DNA of 64,000 bases from Pigmentiphaga humi. Its GTDB lineage: Bacteria; Pseudomonadota; Gammaproteobacteria; Burkholderiales; Burkholderiaceae_B. Position 1 is the stretch's first letter. Each line of letters begins with the position of its first letter. Where the stretch lies: the NCBI RefSeq assembly GCF_900606115.1, contig NZ_UWPJ01000024.1:1-64000 (forward strand), given 5' to 3'. Made by a program: the position numbers and the translations under genes. Of the stretch, positions 26,606-34,574 are shown one piece after another. The notes under the pieces were generated by a model. That model did not search any database and was not told where the DNA came from. It saw nothing but the letters and a program-made list of their open reading frames with translations.

Positions 26606-26729
26606 GCGTTTCCCGTCCGTCGTATTCCCCCGCACAGACCCGACGGCGCGGAACAGGCATGCTGGCATATCGAAGAGGGGTTTTCCCCCGCCACTTTTGC
26701 TACGATAGCCACATACAGGAAGAAAGGAC

Positions 26730-27020
26730 ATGCCCGCCGTGCCCTACGCACTCGACACCCTCAAAGTCACCGAGCGCCTGGAGGAATCGGGTTTCACCCG
26801 TGAACAGGCCAAGGCTCAGGCTCAGGTGCTGGCGGAGATCGTCCAGCTCGACAACCTCGGCGGCGTCACGCAGGAGGACCTCCGGCAGGCCGTGCAGCAG
26901 TTGGAGGGACGAATGGATAGGCTCGGCGCGGACCTGAATCTTCTGCGCTGGATGACGGGCTCCCTCATTGCCGGCGTGGTCGCCATCCTCGCCCGCCTGT
27001 TCCTCGTCGTGCCCGGCTGA
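26730..27020 (+). CDS. Small coiled-coil protein with C-terminal membrane anchor (DUF1640/CCDC90-like)
   Basis: 96-residue protein. N-terminal LDTLKVTERLEESGFTREQAKAQAQVLAE, then a predicted coiled coil (VTQEDLRQAVQQLEGRMDRLGADLNLLRWM, about 46-75) and a single C-terminal transmembrane helix (GSLIAGVVAILARLFLVV). The plan matches bacterial DUF1640 proteins, distant relatives of mitochondrial CCDC90/MCUR1, whose bacterial role is unknown. GAAAGGAC precedes the ATG. It stands alone between a Bug gene and the convergent salicylate-hydroxylase-like operon. Confidence 0.75.
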   Translation: MPAVPYALDTLKVTERLEESGFTREQAKAQAQVLAEIVQLDNLGGVTQEDLRQAVQQLEGRMDRLGADLNLLRWMTGSLIAGVVAILARLFLVVPG

Positions 27021-27039
27021 CGGTCCGGGCCTGTCGACG

Positions 27040-27351
27040 CTAGCCGAGCTGCAGCCAGATGCGGCCGGCCTCGACCTTGAGCGGATAGGTCTTGACGTCT
27101 TCGGTCAGCGGAGCGCACATGGCCTTGCCGCTGCGCACGTCGAACCTGCCCTGGTGCAGCGGGCATTCGATCTCGTGTCCTTCCAGGAAGCCATCGCACA
27201 GGCGTGCGTGGCCGTGCGTACAGAGATTGTCGGTCGCGTAGTACTCGCCCTCGACGCTGTACAGCGCGACGTCCTTGCCCGCCGCCGCCACGCCGATGAC
27301 GTCCTCTTCGGGCACGTCGTCGGTCGCCGCCACATCGATCCATTCAGACAT
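27040..27351 (-). CDS. nagAb: Rieske-type ferredoxin of a ring-hydroxylating oxygenase
   Basis: 103-residue [2Fe-2S] ferredoxin with Rieske ligands CTHGHARL (C-x-H) and CPLHQGRFD (C-x2-H), of the NdoA/NagAb/BphF type. It carries electrons from a reductase to the oxygenase. ATG 27351 is chosen because GAGGTGA lies 6 nt upstream; the frame opens three codons earlier at GTG. It lies 10 bp beyond the oxygenase beta-subunit gene. In naphthalene/salicylate systems this ferredoxin serves the NagG/NagH oxygenase; the symbol is given by similarity and position. Confidence 0.82.
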   Translation of the reverse strand: MSEWIDVAATDDVPEEDVIGVAAAGKDVALYSVEGEYYATDNLCTHGHARLCDGFLEGHEIECPLHQGRFDVRSGKAMCAPLTEDVKTYPLKVEAGRIWLQLG

Positions 27352-27361
27352 ATCGGTCACC

Positions 27362-27838
27362 TCAGATGGGGTAGATCAGGGAATTGGGAATCATCTCGGT
27401 ATCGAACACGCACAGGCGCGACGCGAACTTCAGCCCGTCGGGCGTGCGCCGTATGCGGTCGATGTAGCGGCCCACGTTGAAGACCGTGGACTCGCCCGTG
27501 AGCTTGGTGCGGAACACGGCGTAGTTGGCCTCCACCTGCAGCTCCCCGCCCGCTTCCTGCAGAATGCGAGGCAGGCCGCACACATGCCGCTGGTAATAGG
27601 GGTCGTGGAACAGCGTCTCGCTGATGCCGTACACGCGGTCTTTCAGCATGGCCTTGCTGATCAGGTAGAGCGTGGCCAGCGGCAGTCCGCGATCGAAGTT
27701 CTCGCGCGGCTGGATCTTGTACTCGCACTCGTCCAGAAAGAACTCGGGCCACTCCGCCCATTGCCGGCTGTCCACCGCCGCCGCGTAGTCGGCATGCAGC
27801 CGGGCCACGTCCAGGTAAGTCTGCAAATCGTTCATCAT
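27362..27838 (-). CDS. nagH: Ring-hydroxylating oxygenase beta subunit (NagH-like)
   Basis: 158-residue small subunit of a Rieske oxygenase (NTF2-like cone fold), non-catalytic but needed for the alpha3beta3 assembly. Start [19 protein letters not shown], then the typical [20 protein letters not shown] and [17 protein letters not shown], and the [26 protein letters not shown] tail. GGAG lies 5 nt before ATG 27838. A copy of the intergenic repeat separates it from the alpha-subunit gene upstream, the only sizeable gap in the operon. Confidence 0.85.
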   Translation of the reverse strand: MMNDLQTYLDVARLHADYAAAVDSRQWAEWPEFFLDECEYKIQPRENFDRGLPLATLYLISKAMLKDRVYGISETLFHDPYYQRHVCGLPRILQEAGGELQVEANYAVFRTKLTGESTVFNVGRYIDRIRRTPDGLKFASRLCVFDTEMIPNSLIYPI

Positions 27839-27875
27839 TCTCTCTCCAAGCACTTCTCGCTTCCCCCTCTTACCC

Positions 27876-27954
27876 GACCCAGGGCACAGCGGATCCGGCT
27901 CCGCCGGTCCGCCAGTGCCGCCCCCCGGGGGGCGCGCGCAGCGCGTAGGGGGGG
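27876..27954 (-). repeat. Dispersed intergenic palindromic repeat, copy B
   Basis: Reverse-oriented full copy. Read on the minus strand it starts with C7-TACGCGCTGCGCGCGCC and ends GTGCCCTGGGTC. It starts 4 bp after the nagG-like stop and sits within the operon between the alpha- and beta-subunit genes, where its hairpin could alter the ratio of the two transcripts. Confidence 0.85.
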
Positions 27955-27957
27955 ACC

Positions 27958-29217
27958 TCACATTTCCATGACCTTGCGCCAGTAGTCGTACATGCCGCGG
28001 ATCAGCGTTTCGGTCACCATGTGGTCGGTGTTCTCGACGCCGGTGCCGCCCAGTTCCGCAAGCGCGCGATGGTAGGGCTTCTGCTCGAAGCCGCTCTGCG
28101 AAAACTCGATCACCTCGCCGTCGTCGGCCGATACGAAGCCGGCCGGGCCGAACAGGTTGGCCTGGATCAGGCGGCGCTGGACCATCTCGGGCGTGTCGTC
28201 CTCGAATGCGAAGTGCGTCCAGACAAAATCGAACGAACCGTGGCCGTTGGGCTGGATGTGGCGGGTAGAGACGCTGTTGACCTGCTGCTGGAAGATAACG
28301 CTCGGGAAGATGGTCATCATCACGGCGGTGGGCTCGCCCCACCACGGCTCGTGCACGATGTCGAGCAGCCGCTTGTCGTTGATCTCCATCTTTTCCTTGA
28401 AGCTGGTCACGCCCGCGGTGACCTCCGACTTCACGCCGGCCGAGCCGCGCGTGGAGATCATCGCGGCATGGCGGAACTGCTCGTCCATCTTCAGTTCGGA
28501 TTTGTTGTCGGCGCGCCAGAGTCCGTAGGTGATGAACCAGGTGTGCAGCAGGCCCGGGTGGTAGGGGTCCTTGATGTTCTCCTGCATCAGCTTCCAGTTG
28601 CCGGGGATGCGCTGGCGGTTGTAGCCCAGCAGCTTGAGCTTGCGGCCGTTGAACAGGCGGTCGAAGTAGCCCAGGATCACCGGCCCGAGGAATTCCTCCA
28701 GCGGCGGCACCTCGTGGTCGAAGGAGGCGAACACCACGCCGCCACGCGTAGCGACCTCGAGCTTGTTCAGGTTGTTGTCGGCCGTCTTGAAGTCGGCCGG
28801 CATGCCGCCGTTGACCTTGCCCGCCTGCTTGACGCCCCGGCGGAACGGCACCCCTTGCAGGTCGCCCTTCAGCGTGTAGTTCCACTGATGATAAGGACAG
28901 ACCAGTTCCTTGCGGTTGCCGCTGCGCTCGCGGCAGAACTGCATGCCGCGGTGGGCACAGACGTTCTCGATCACATGGATGGATTCGTCTTCCGCGCGCG
29001 TCATGAGGACCGAACGCTCGCCGATCGCGGTGCGCTTGAAATCGCCGGGATTGGGAATCTCTGCTTCCAGTCCGACGTAGTTCCAATGGCCGGAATAGAA
29101 AAACCGCTCCAGCTCTCTCTTGTACAACGACTCGTCGGTATAGGCCCAGAACGGGATGCGGCTCGAACCGCTGCCCTGCCATTCGAGTTCGCGGGGGAAG
29201 ACGGCCATGTCGTTCAT
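27958..29217 (-). CDS. nagG: Rieske oxygenase alpha subunit, salicylate 5-hydroxylase (NagG)-like
   Basis: 419-residue catalytic subunit. Rieske ligands: CAHRGMQFC and CPYHQWNYTL; mononuclear iron site: NIKDPYHPGLLH (D-x2-H-x4-H). The stretch KLKLLGYNRQRIPGNWKLMQEN before the iron site is characteristic of the NagG/anthranilate-dioxygenase branch. NagG with NagH and the NagAa/NagAb electron chain converts salicylate to gentisate. ATG 29217 has GGAGA 6 nt upstream; the longer frame to 29310 covers promoter DNA. The divergent NagR-type regulator strongly supports a salicylate-like substrate. A gentisate dioxygenase and the reductase are not in the window. Confidence 0.83.
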   Translation of the reverse strand: MNDMAVFPRELEWQGSGSSRIPFWAYTDESLYKRELERFFYSGHWNYVGLEAEIPNPGDFKRTAIGERSVLMTRAEDESIHVIENVCAHRGMQFCRERSGNRKELVCPYHQWNYTLKGDLQGVPFRRGVKQAGKVNGGMPADFKTADNNLNKLEVATRGGVVFASFDHEVPPLEEFLGPVILGYFDRLFNGRKLKLLGYNRQRIPGNWKLMQENIKDPYHPGLLHTWFITYGLWRADNKSELKMDEQFRHAAMISTRGSAGVKSEVTAGVTSFKEKMEINDKRLLDIVHEPWWGEPTAVMMTIFPSVIFQQQVNSVSTRHIQPNGHGSFDFVWTHFAFEDDTPEMVQRRLIQANLFGPAGFVSADDGEVIEFSQSGFEQKPYHRALAELGGTGVENTDHMVTETLIRGMYDYWRKVMEM

Positions 29218-29311
29218 GCGTGTCTCCAGGTGAGGATAGTGATGCCGCGTCCGCTGCCGGCATGGAATAGCTCTTGCTTTTCGACGCCAGTATAGGAAGC
29301 CCCCGCACATT

Positions 29312-29360
29312 TATATATAGCACCCGGTGAATAGTCCCCATAAAATCTATGAATAGGATA
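29312..29360 (-). promoter_or_regulatory. Promoter region of the nagG-like operon
   Basis: On the minus strand a TATATATA -10 region (29319-29312) follows weak -35 matches, as expected for an activator-dependent promoter. Upstream are CTATTCAT and CTATTCAC in direct repeat, and ATTCAT-AGATTTT-ATGG resembles the ATTCA...TGAT half-sites bound by NahR/NagR. The assignment is tentative. Confidence 0.35.
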
Positions 29361-29361
29361 G

Positions 29362-29440
29362 CCCCCCCCTGCGCGCTGCGCGCGCCCGCAGGGGGCGGTG
29401 CTGGCGAACCGGCGAAGCCGGATCCGCTGCACCCTGGGCC
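29362..29440 (+). repeat. Dispersed intergenic palindromic repeat, copy C
   Basis: Full copy with small differences (GGCGGTGCTGGCGAACCGGCGAAGCC). It lies between the divergent promoter region and the nagR-like start codon, so it would fall in the leader of the nagR mRNA. Orientation matches nagR. Confidence 0.8.
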
Positions 29441-29465
29441 GAACGAAAGAATTGTCTCAAGACGG

Positions 29466-30371
29466 ATGAACATTAAAGACATCGATCTCAATCTGCTGGT
29501 GGTTTTCAACCAGATGCTCATCGAGCGCAAGGTCTCGGGAACGGCGGAGAAGCTGGGGCTGACCCAGCCGGCGGTGAGCAATGCGCTGAACCGGCTGCGC
29601 AAGCTGCTGGGGGACGAGTTGTTCCTGCGCACGACGCGCGGCATGGAGCCCACGCCGTATGCGCGGCAATTGGCCGAGCCGATCGCCCGCGCGCTGGGCA
29701 CCATTCAGGACACGCTGAATTTCCGCAGCAGCTTCGACCCCGCCGCCAGCAACCGCAGATTCACGCTGGCCGTGACCGACATCGGCGAGATCTATTTCCT
29801 GCCGCGCCTGATGGAAGCCGCCGCGCGGATCGCGCCGGGAGTGTCGATCAACACGGTGCGCAACACCACCATCCATCTCAAGGACGAGATGGAGACCGGC
29901 CAGGTCGACCTGGCCATCGGCCTGCTGCCGCAGTTGAAGGCCGGTTTCTTCCAGCGCCGGCTGTTCACGCAGAAGTACGTCTGCCTGTACCGGCGCGGCC
30001 ATGAGCTGGACGGCCAGCGGCTGACGCTGGATGCGTTCCGCCAGGCCGAGCACGTGGTCGCGGTATCGGCTGGCACCGGCCATGGCATGGTGGACGAGTT
30101 CATGCAGAAGAAAGGCATCGCACGCAAGGTCCGGCTGACCGTGCCGCACTTCGTGGCCATCGGCCACATCCTGCAGACCACCGACATGATCGCCACGGTC
30201 CCGGAACGGTATGCCGACCAATGCCTGGAACCGTTCGGGCTGAAGGCGGCCGCGCATCCGGTCGCCCTGCCCAAGATAGGCATCCACTTGTTCTGGCACG
30301 CCAAGTACCACCGCGAACCGTCCAACCAGTGGCTGCGCAACCTGATCTTCGACGAGTTCTCGGACAAGTAG
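29466..30371 (+). CDS. nagR: LysR-family regulator, NagR/NahR/DntR-like
   Basis: 301-residue LysR regulator closely following the NagR/DntR pattern: DIDLNLLVVFNQMLIERKV, LGLTQPAVSNALNRLRKLLGDELF, TTRGMEPTPYARQLAEP, LAVTDIGEIYFLPRLM, DLAIGLLPQLKAGFFQRRLF and a C-terminus with FWHAKYHREPSNQWLRNLIFDEF. These proteins activate naphthalene and salicylate pathways on binding salicylate-like inducers. ATG 29466 is preferred because the family starts here; the frame runs up into repeat copy C. It is divergent from the nagG-nagH-nagAb-like operon it most likely activates. The ribosome site is weak. Confidence 0.88.
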   Translation: MNIKDIDLNLLVVFNQMLIERKVSGTAEKLGLTQPAVSNALNRLRKLLGDELFLRTTRGMEPTPYARQLAEPIARALGTIQDTLNFRSSFDPAASNRRFTLAVTDIGEIYFLPRLMEAAARIAPGVSINTVRNTTIHLKDEMETGQVDLAIGLLPQLKAGFFQRRLFTQKYVCLYRRGHELDGQRLTLDAFRQAEHVVAVSAGTGHGMVDEFMQKKGIARKVRLTVPHFVAIGHILQTTDMIATVPERYADQCLEPFGLKAAAHPVALPKIGIHLFWHAKYHREPSNQWLRNLIFDEFSDK

Positions 30372-30399
30372 CCGGCGGCCCGCGCGGCCGGCCGCGGCG

Positions 30400-32058
30400 C
30401 TAGCCCCGGGCCAGCGGCGGGCCGGAGAACGGCTTGGCAAACGGCCCGATGGCCCGCATGTCGAACTCCACCAGCACGGCCGGCGCGTCGCGGCCGGCGG
30501 CATCGCGCAGCACGTCTTCCAGCCGGTCCAGGCTGCGCACGGCGATGTGGTCCATGCCCACGGATCCGGCCAGGGCGCCCAGCTCGAAGCCGTGCAGATC
30601 GCAGTAGTAGCGCCGCCCGCCGTAGTCGGCGTCCTGCAGGTTGCGCAGGATGCCGTAGCCGCCGTCGTTCATGACGAGCATGACGATGCCGGTGCGCTCC
30701 TGCACGGCGGTTGCCAGTTCGCCCAGGTTCAGCATGAAGCCGCCGTCGCCGGCCAGCAGCCAGGTCTTGCGCTCGGGCCTGCCGGTGGCCGCGCCTATCG
30801 CCATGGCCAGGCCCTGGCCGATACCGCCGCCCACGGCGTGCACGCCCTGGCCGGGCTCGAAGACCTCGAACAGCCGGTTGCCCCAGGTGCTATTGGAAAT
30901 GGTGACGTCCCGCACCCAGCCGAAGTCGCGGCCGCACACGGCCTGCAGCGCATCGGCGATGCGGTCGTACGGCGCGATGGCGCCGCGCATGGCGCCCTCG
31001 GCCTGCCGGCGCGCGCGCGCCGCGTCGTCGCGCAGGGCAGGGTCGATACGCATGCGCCCCTGCAGCAGATCGGCCAGGCGCGCCAGCGTCAGCTTCGCGT
31101 CGGCCTGCACGAAGCGCGCGGTCGGGTAGGCGCGCTGGTCGGCCAGCGCGTCGGAATCGACCTGCAACAGCGTGCGCGGCAGTTTCAGGGTATGGGTCAG
31201 CGTTTCCGGCACGCGCAGGCGCGAGCCCACCACCAGCATCGCGTCGCAGGTTTCGTAGAAAGCCTCGATGGCGGGCTGGCCATTGAAGGCGCCCAGCGTG
31301 CGCGGGTCGTCTTCCGGCACCGTGCCCTTGCCCTGCAGCGTGGTCACGGCCACGAAGCCCAGGTCCAGCAGCCGTGCGATCTCCGCGCCCGCATGGCGCG
31401 CGCCGCCGCCCACCCACAGCACTGGCCGGCGCGCGGACGCCAAGGTGTCCGCCAGGTCGCGCAGGGCTTCCCGGTCCGGTTCGAGCGGCACGATGCGCGG
31501 GCGGCCGGGCGGGTTGCCCGCATTGACCAGTGCTCCCTGCAGATCGATCGGAATCTCCACGCTCACCGGCCCGCAGGGCGGGGTCAGCGCCAGCCGCACC
31601 GCTTCCTGGAACGTGGCCATCGCGGTTTCCGCCGACCAGACGCGCAGCGCCGCCTTGGACACGGACTGCAGCATGCCGAGCTGGTCCTTGGCTTCGTGCA
31701 CGTAGGAACGGCCTCGTTCCAGGTAGGGCAGCGCCACTTGCCCGGTGACGTGCAGCAGGGGCGTGCCCGCGGTCCAGGCCTCGACCAGCGCGCCGGCGGC
31801 ATTGCCCGCGCCCGTGCCGGTGCTGGTGAACGCCACCCCCAGCCCGCCGGTCACGCGGGCGCACGCATCGGCCATGCCCACGGCGCCGGCTTCGCCGCGC
31901 GCGCCGATGTAGCGGATCCGGCCGTCGCGGCCGAGGGCGTCCAGCAGCGGCATGTTGTGGATGGACAGCACGCCGTAGGCCTGCCTGACGCCGAGCGCGT
32001 GCAGGTACTGGGCCAGGGCATCGCCCACGGTATGGCGGTTGACGGTCGATGCGCTCAT
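30400..32058 (-). CDS. ThDP-dependent enzyme, acetolactate synthase-like
   Basis: 552-residue ThDP enzyme with three domains. The activating Glu is in IGARGEAGAVGMADACARVTGG (about 50-70), and the cofactor motif is GDGGFMLNLGELATAV...VMNDGGYG starting near residue 437. It belongs to the large acetolactate synthase/benzoylformate decarboxylase group; no feature fixes the reaction. ATG 32058 overlaps the upstream sulfatase stop as ATGA. Last gene of the Bug (33512)-sulfatase (32055)-ThDP module, so it probably acts on the carbon skeleton freed by the sulfatase. Convergent with the nagR-like gene. Confidence 0.82.
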   Translation of the reverse strand: MSASTVNRHTVGDALAQYLHALGVRQAYGVLSIHNMPLLDALGRDGRIRYIGARGEAGAVGMADACARVTGGLGVAFTSTGTGAGNAAGALVEAWTAGTPLLHVTGQVALPYLERGRSYVHEAKDQLGMLQSVSKAALRVWSAETAMATFQEAVRLALTPPCGPVSVEIPIDLQGALVNAGNPPGRPRIVPLEPDREALRDLADTLASARRPVLWVGGGARHAGAEIARLLDLGFVAVTTLQGKGTVPEDDPRTLGAFNGQPAIEAFYETCDAMLVVGSRLRVPETLTHTLKLPRTLLQVDSDALADQRAYPTARFVQADAKLTLARLADLLQGRMRIDPALRDDAARARRQAEGAMRGAIAPYDRIADALQAVCGRDFGWVRDVTISNSTWGNRLFEVFEPGQGVHAVGGGIGQGLAMAIGAATGRPERKTWLLAGDGGFMLNLGELATAVQERTGIVMLVMNDGGYGILRNLQDADYGGRRYYCDLHGFELGALAGSVGMDHIAVRSLDRLEDVLRDAAGRDAPAVLVEFDMRAIGPFAKPFSGPPLARG

Positions 32059-33506
32059 GAACGGGGATCTCCGATGGCGGATGAAGGAACGGGCGTGGCG
32101 CCCCGGTGTCCGGTCTGCAAGGCGGCCTGCGGGCCGCCGGCCTTGCTCACTAGGGCATCCTGGTCGCGCTTGGCCAGCGCATCGACGGCGTCCGGGTCCA
32201 GCCGCGCATACAGCGCATCGCGCAAAGCGCGCAGCGTGGCGGCCATCTCCGGCCGCGCGGCCAGGTCGATCCGTTCGTGCGGATCGGCGTCCAGGTCGAA
32301 CAATTCGGGGGGATAGCCGACGTAGTGGTGATACTTGTAGCGGCCCTGCACCAGGTAGTAGCCCGCGCTGGGGGAGCCGACGCCGTGGTACTCGCCCAGC
32401 ACCACGCGCGTCGCGTCTTCGGGTTCGCTGGCCAGCCGCCGCAGCGAACGGCCAGGCAGCCCGGCGTCCGGCTCGGGCAGCGCCATGGCGTCGAGCACGG
32501 TCGGGTAGATGTCCACCAGGCTGGCATGGGTGCGGCAGCGCTGGCCCACCGGCACGCCCGGCCCGGCGAGCAGCAGCGGAATGCCGGCGGCCTCGCGGTA
32601 TAGCGTGCCCTTGTTCCAGAGGCCCCGCGCGCCGAGATTGTCGCCATGGTCGGAGGCGTAGATCACGGTGGTGCGTTCCGCCAGGCCGGTCTGTTCGAGC
32701 GTGTCCAGGACGGTTCCCATCTGGTCGTCCATGAACTCGACCAGCGCCAGATAGGCCGCCACCGCCAGCTTCACCCGTTCGGCCCCGCCCAGCGCGGCGC
32801 CATGATCGATGTAGGCCAGCGCGCGCGCGATCCAGGGATGATGCGCCGCGTCCCGCTCGGGCAGGCAGGCGTCCAGCGCGGGATCGTCCAGCACGCGGCG
32901 CAGGTAGGCCTGCGGCACGACGAGCGGAAAATGCGGCGCCACCAGGCCGACGAACAGCGCCCACGGCCGGGCATCGCCGGCATGCTCGCGCAGCCAGGCT
33001 CGGGCCTCCCCGGCCACCGCCCGGTCGTAGCGGTTGTATTGCGACTCGCCCGCGCCGAGCGACTTGAACATGCCGGAAGGCATGGATTCGTCGGGCAGCG
33101 GATTGCGCACCGAACCCCAGACCTGGCCGATGCCGCCGGGGATGTGCATGGGCAGGATCTGCTGCCGGAACCCGGCGGGATCCTGCTCGCTGCGGAAATG
33201 CAGCTTGCCGATGGAGTCGGCGACCAGGCCGGCCTGCGAAACTTCCTGCATCCACGACCGCTGGCTGCCGTCGTAGGCCAGTGCGTTGTCCCAGCATCGG
33301 TGCTGGTGGACGTATCGCCCCGTGGCCAGGCTGGCGCGCGCCGGCACGCATAGCGGGCTCGGCGTCCAGGCGCGTTCAAACACGGTGCCGCGCCGCGCCA
33401 GCGCATCCAGGTTGGGCGTGCGCACGCAGGCGTGGCCGGCAAAGCCGCCGGCCCACGGATTGTGCTCGTCCGAGAGCAGTACCAGGACATTGCCGGAAGC
33501 GGTCAT
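32055..33506 (-). CDS. Sulfatase of the choline sulfatase/phosphonate monoesterase branch
   Basis: 483-residue sulfatase. The formylglycine motif C-x-P-x-R is SPLCVPARASLATGR with the modified Cys at about 53; metal ligands are expected from SDEHN near the N-terminus and from YASDHGDNLG (Asp-His). The segment GKLHFRSEQDPAGF and the overall plan resemble choline sulfatase. There is no signal peptide, so a cytoplasmic substrate imported through the adjacent Bug system is likely. ATG 33506 is chosen because the alkaline-phosphatase fold starts there. It needs Cys-to-formylglycine conversion; no maturase is encoded in the window. Substrate unknown. Confidence 0.85.
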   Translation of the reverse strand: MTASGNVLVLLSDEHNPWAGGFAGHACVRTPNLDALARRGTVFERAWTPSPLCVPARASLATGRYVHQHRCWDNALAYDGSQRSWMQEVSQAGLVADSIGKLHFRSEQDPAGFRQQILPMHIPGGIGQVWGSVRNPLPDESMPSGMFKSLGAGESQYNRYDRAVAGEARAWLREHAGDARPWALFVGLVAPHFPLVVPQAYLRRVLDDPALDACLPERDAAHHPWIARALAYIDHGAALGGAERVKLAVAAYLALVEFMDDQMGTVLDTLEQTGLAERTTVIYASDHGDNLGARGLWNKGTLYREAAGIPLLLAGPGVPVGQRCRTHASLVDIYPTVLDAMALPEPDAGLPGRSLRRLASEPEDATRVVLGEYHGVGSPSAGYYLVQGRYKYHHYVGYPPELFDLDADPHERIDLAARPEMAATLRALRDALYARLDPDAVDALAKRDQDALVSKAGGPQAALQTGHRGATPVPSSAIGDPRS

Positions 33507-33511
33507 GCCTG

Positions 33512-34474
33512 CTATTTCTCCAGCGTGAAGCCGGTGCGCTTGATCACCGCCGCCCACTTGGCATCCATGGCCTGCATGGAAGCGTCCAGTTCGGCGCTGC
33601 TCAGGGTCAGCGGATCCAGCGACATGCGCCGCAGCCCTTCTTCATAAGCCGGCACCTTGCATGCGGCGATGATCGCCTCGGTCAGCGCGGCGCGCACCGG
33701 CGCCGGCACGCCGGCCTGCGTATAGGCGCCATAGAACAGATTGCTCGCCAGCTCGGGAAAACCGCATTCCGATACGGTGGGGACGTCGGGCATGAAGGCG
33801 CTGCGCTGCGATCCGGTCATCATCAGGACCTGGGCCTTGCCGGCCTTGTACGGCGTCACCAGATTGGGCAGGGCTGAAATGACCGCCGGCAGGTGGCCGC
33901 CGGACAGATCGTTCATGGCCTGCGCGCCGCCGCGATAGGGCACGTGTATCAGCGGTGCGCCCGACAGCCGCTCGATCTCGGCGCCGATGAAATGCGGCTC
34001 GGTGCCCGCGCCGGGGGTGCCGTAGGAGGCCTCCGCGGGATGCTTCTTGGCCCAGGCGAGGAAGTCGGCCATGGTGCGCGCCTTGGCAGCCGGCCCCACT
34101 GCGAAGGCGAACTGGTAGCCGCACAAGGTGGTCAGGCAGGAGACGTCGGCGAGCCGGTAGCCGATGCCGGCATTGACGTGGGGCGCGATGGTGAACACGC
34201 CGGGCGGCGTGACGAGCACGGTGCCGCCGTCGGCGGGCGAACGCAGCAGCGCCTCGACGCCCAGCTGGCCGGCCGCGCCGGCATGGTTCTCGACGATGGC
34301 CAGATAGCCCGCCGCCCGCAGCTGGTCGCCCACCATGCGCGCGGCAACGTCCACCGCCCCGCCCGCGGGCCCCGCGGCCAGCAACCGCAGCCGCTTGGCG
34401 GGTTGACTGCGTACTGCGCCGCACGTCATCATGGACGCGGCCGCAGCACTCATGAAAGTGCGCCGGGTAAGCAT
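33512..34474 (-). CDS. Bug-family substrate-binding protein with Tat-like signal
   Basis: 320-residue Bug receptor beginning MLTRRTFMSAAAASMMTCGAV, with a twin-arginine motif TRRTFM, unlike the plain Sec signals of the other Bug proteins in the window. It continues with LRLLAAGPAGGAVDVAARM, IVENHAGAAGQLGVEALLRS and VPYRGGAQAMNDLSGGHLP. Last-third family marks (PDVPTVSECGFPEL) are present. It lies 5 bp upstream of the sulfatase gene, so it is first in the Bug-sulfatase-ThDP module. It is divergent from the LysR gene at 34575. Confidence 0.9.
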   Translation of the reverse strand: MLTRRTFMSAAAASMMTCGAVRSQPAKRLRLLAAGPAGGAVDVAARMVGDQLRAAGYLAIVENHAGAAGQLGVEALLRSPADGGTVLVTPPGVFTIAPHVNAGIGYRLADVSCLTTLCGYQFAFAVGPAAKARTMADFLAWAKKHPAEASYGTPGAGTEPHFIGAEIERLSGAPLIHVPYRGGAQAMNDLSGGHLPAVISALPNLVTPYKAGKAQVLMMTGSQRSAFMPDVPTVSECGFPELASNLFYGAYTQAGVPAPVRAALTEAIIAACKVPAYEEGLRRMSLDPLTLSSAELDASMQAMDAKWAAVIKRTGFTLEK

Positions 34475-34574
34475 CGTCGTCTCCGAAACTGGATGGAGAT
34501 TTCATTCTAGGGAGGACGAACCCGCGCGGATAATGAAAAGCGCAGTGCCGTCCATAACTCCCTGTTTATGCCCC

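Noticed and set aside
27839-29704. Long upstream extension of the beta-subunit frame, crossing the nagG-like gene
   Set aside because: Only the part from 27838 down matches the NagH family and has a ribosome site; the rest is a shadow of the alpha-subunit gene.
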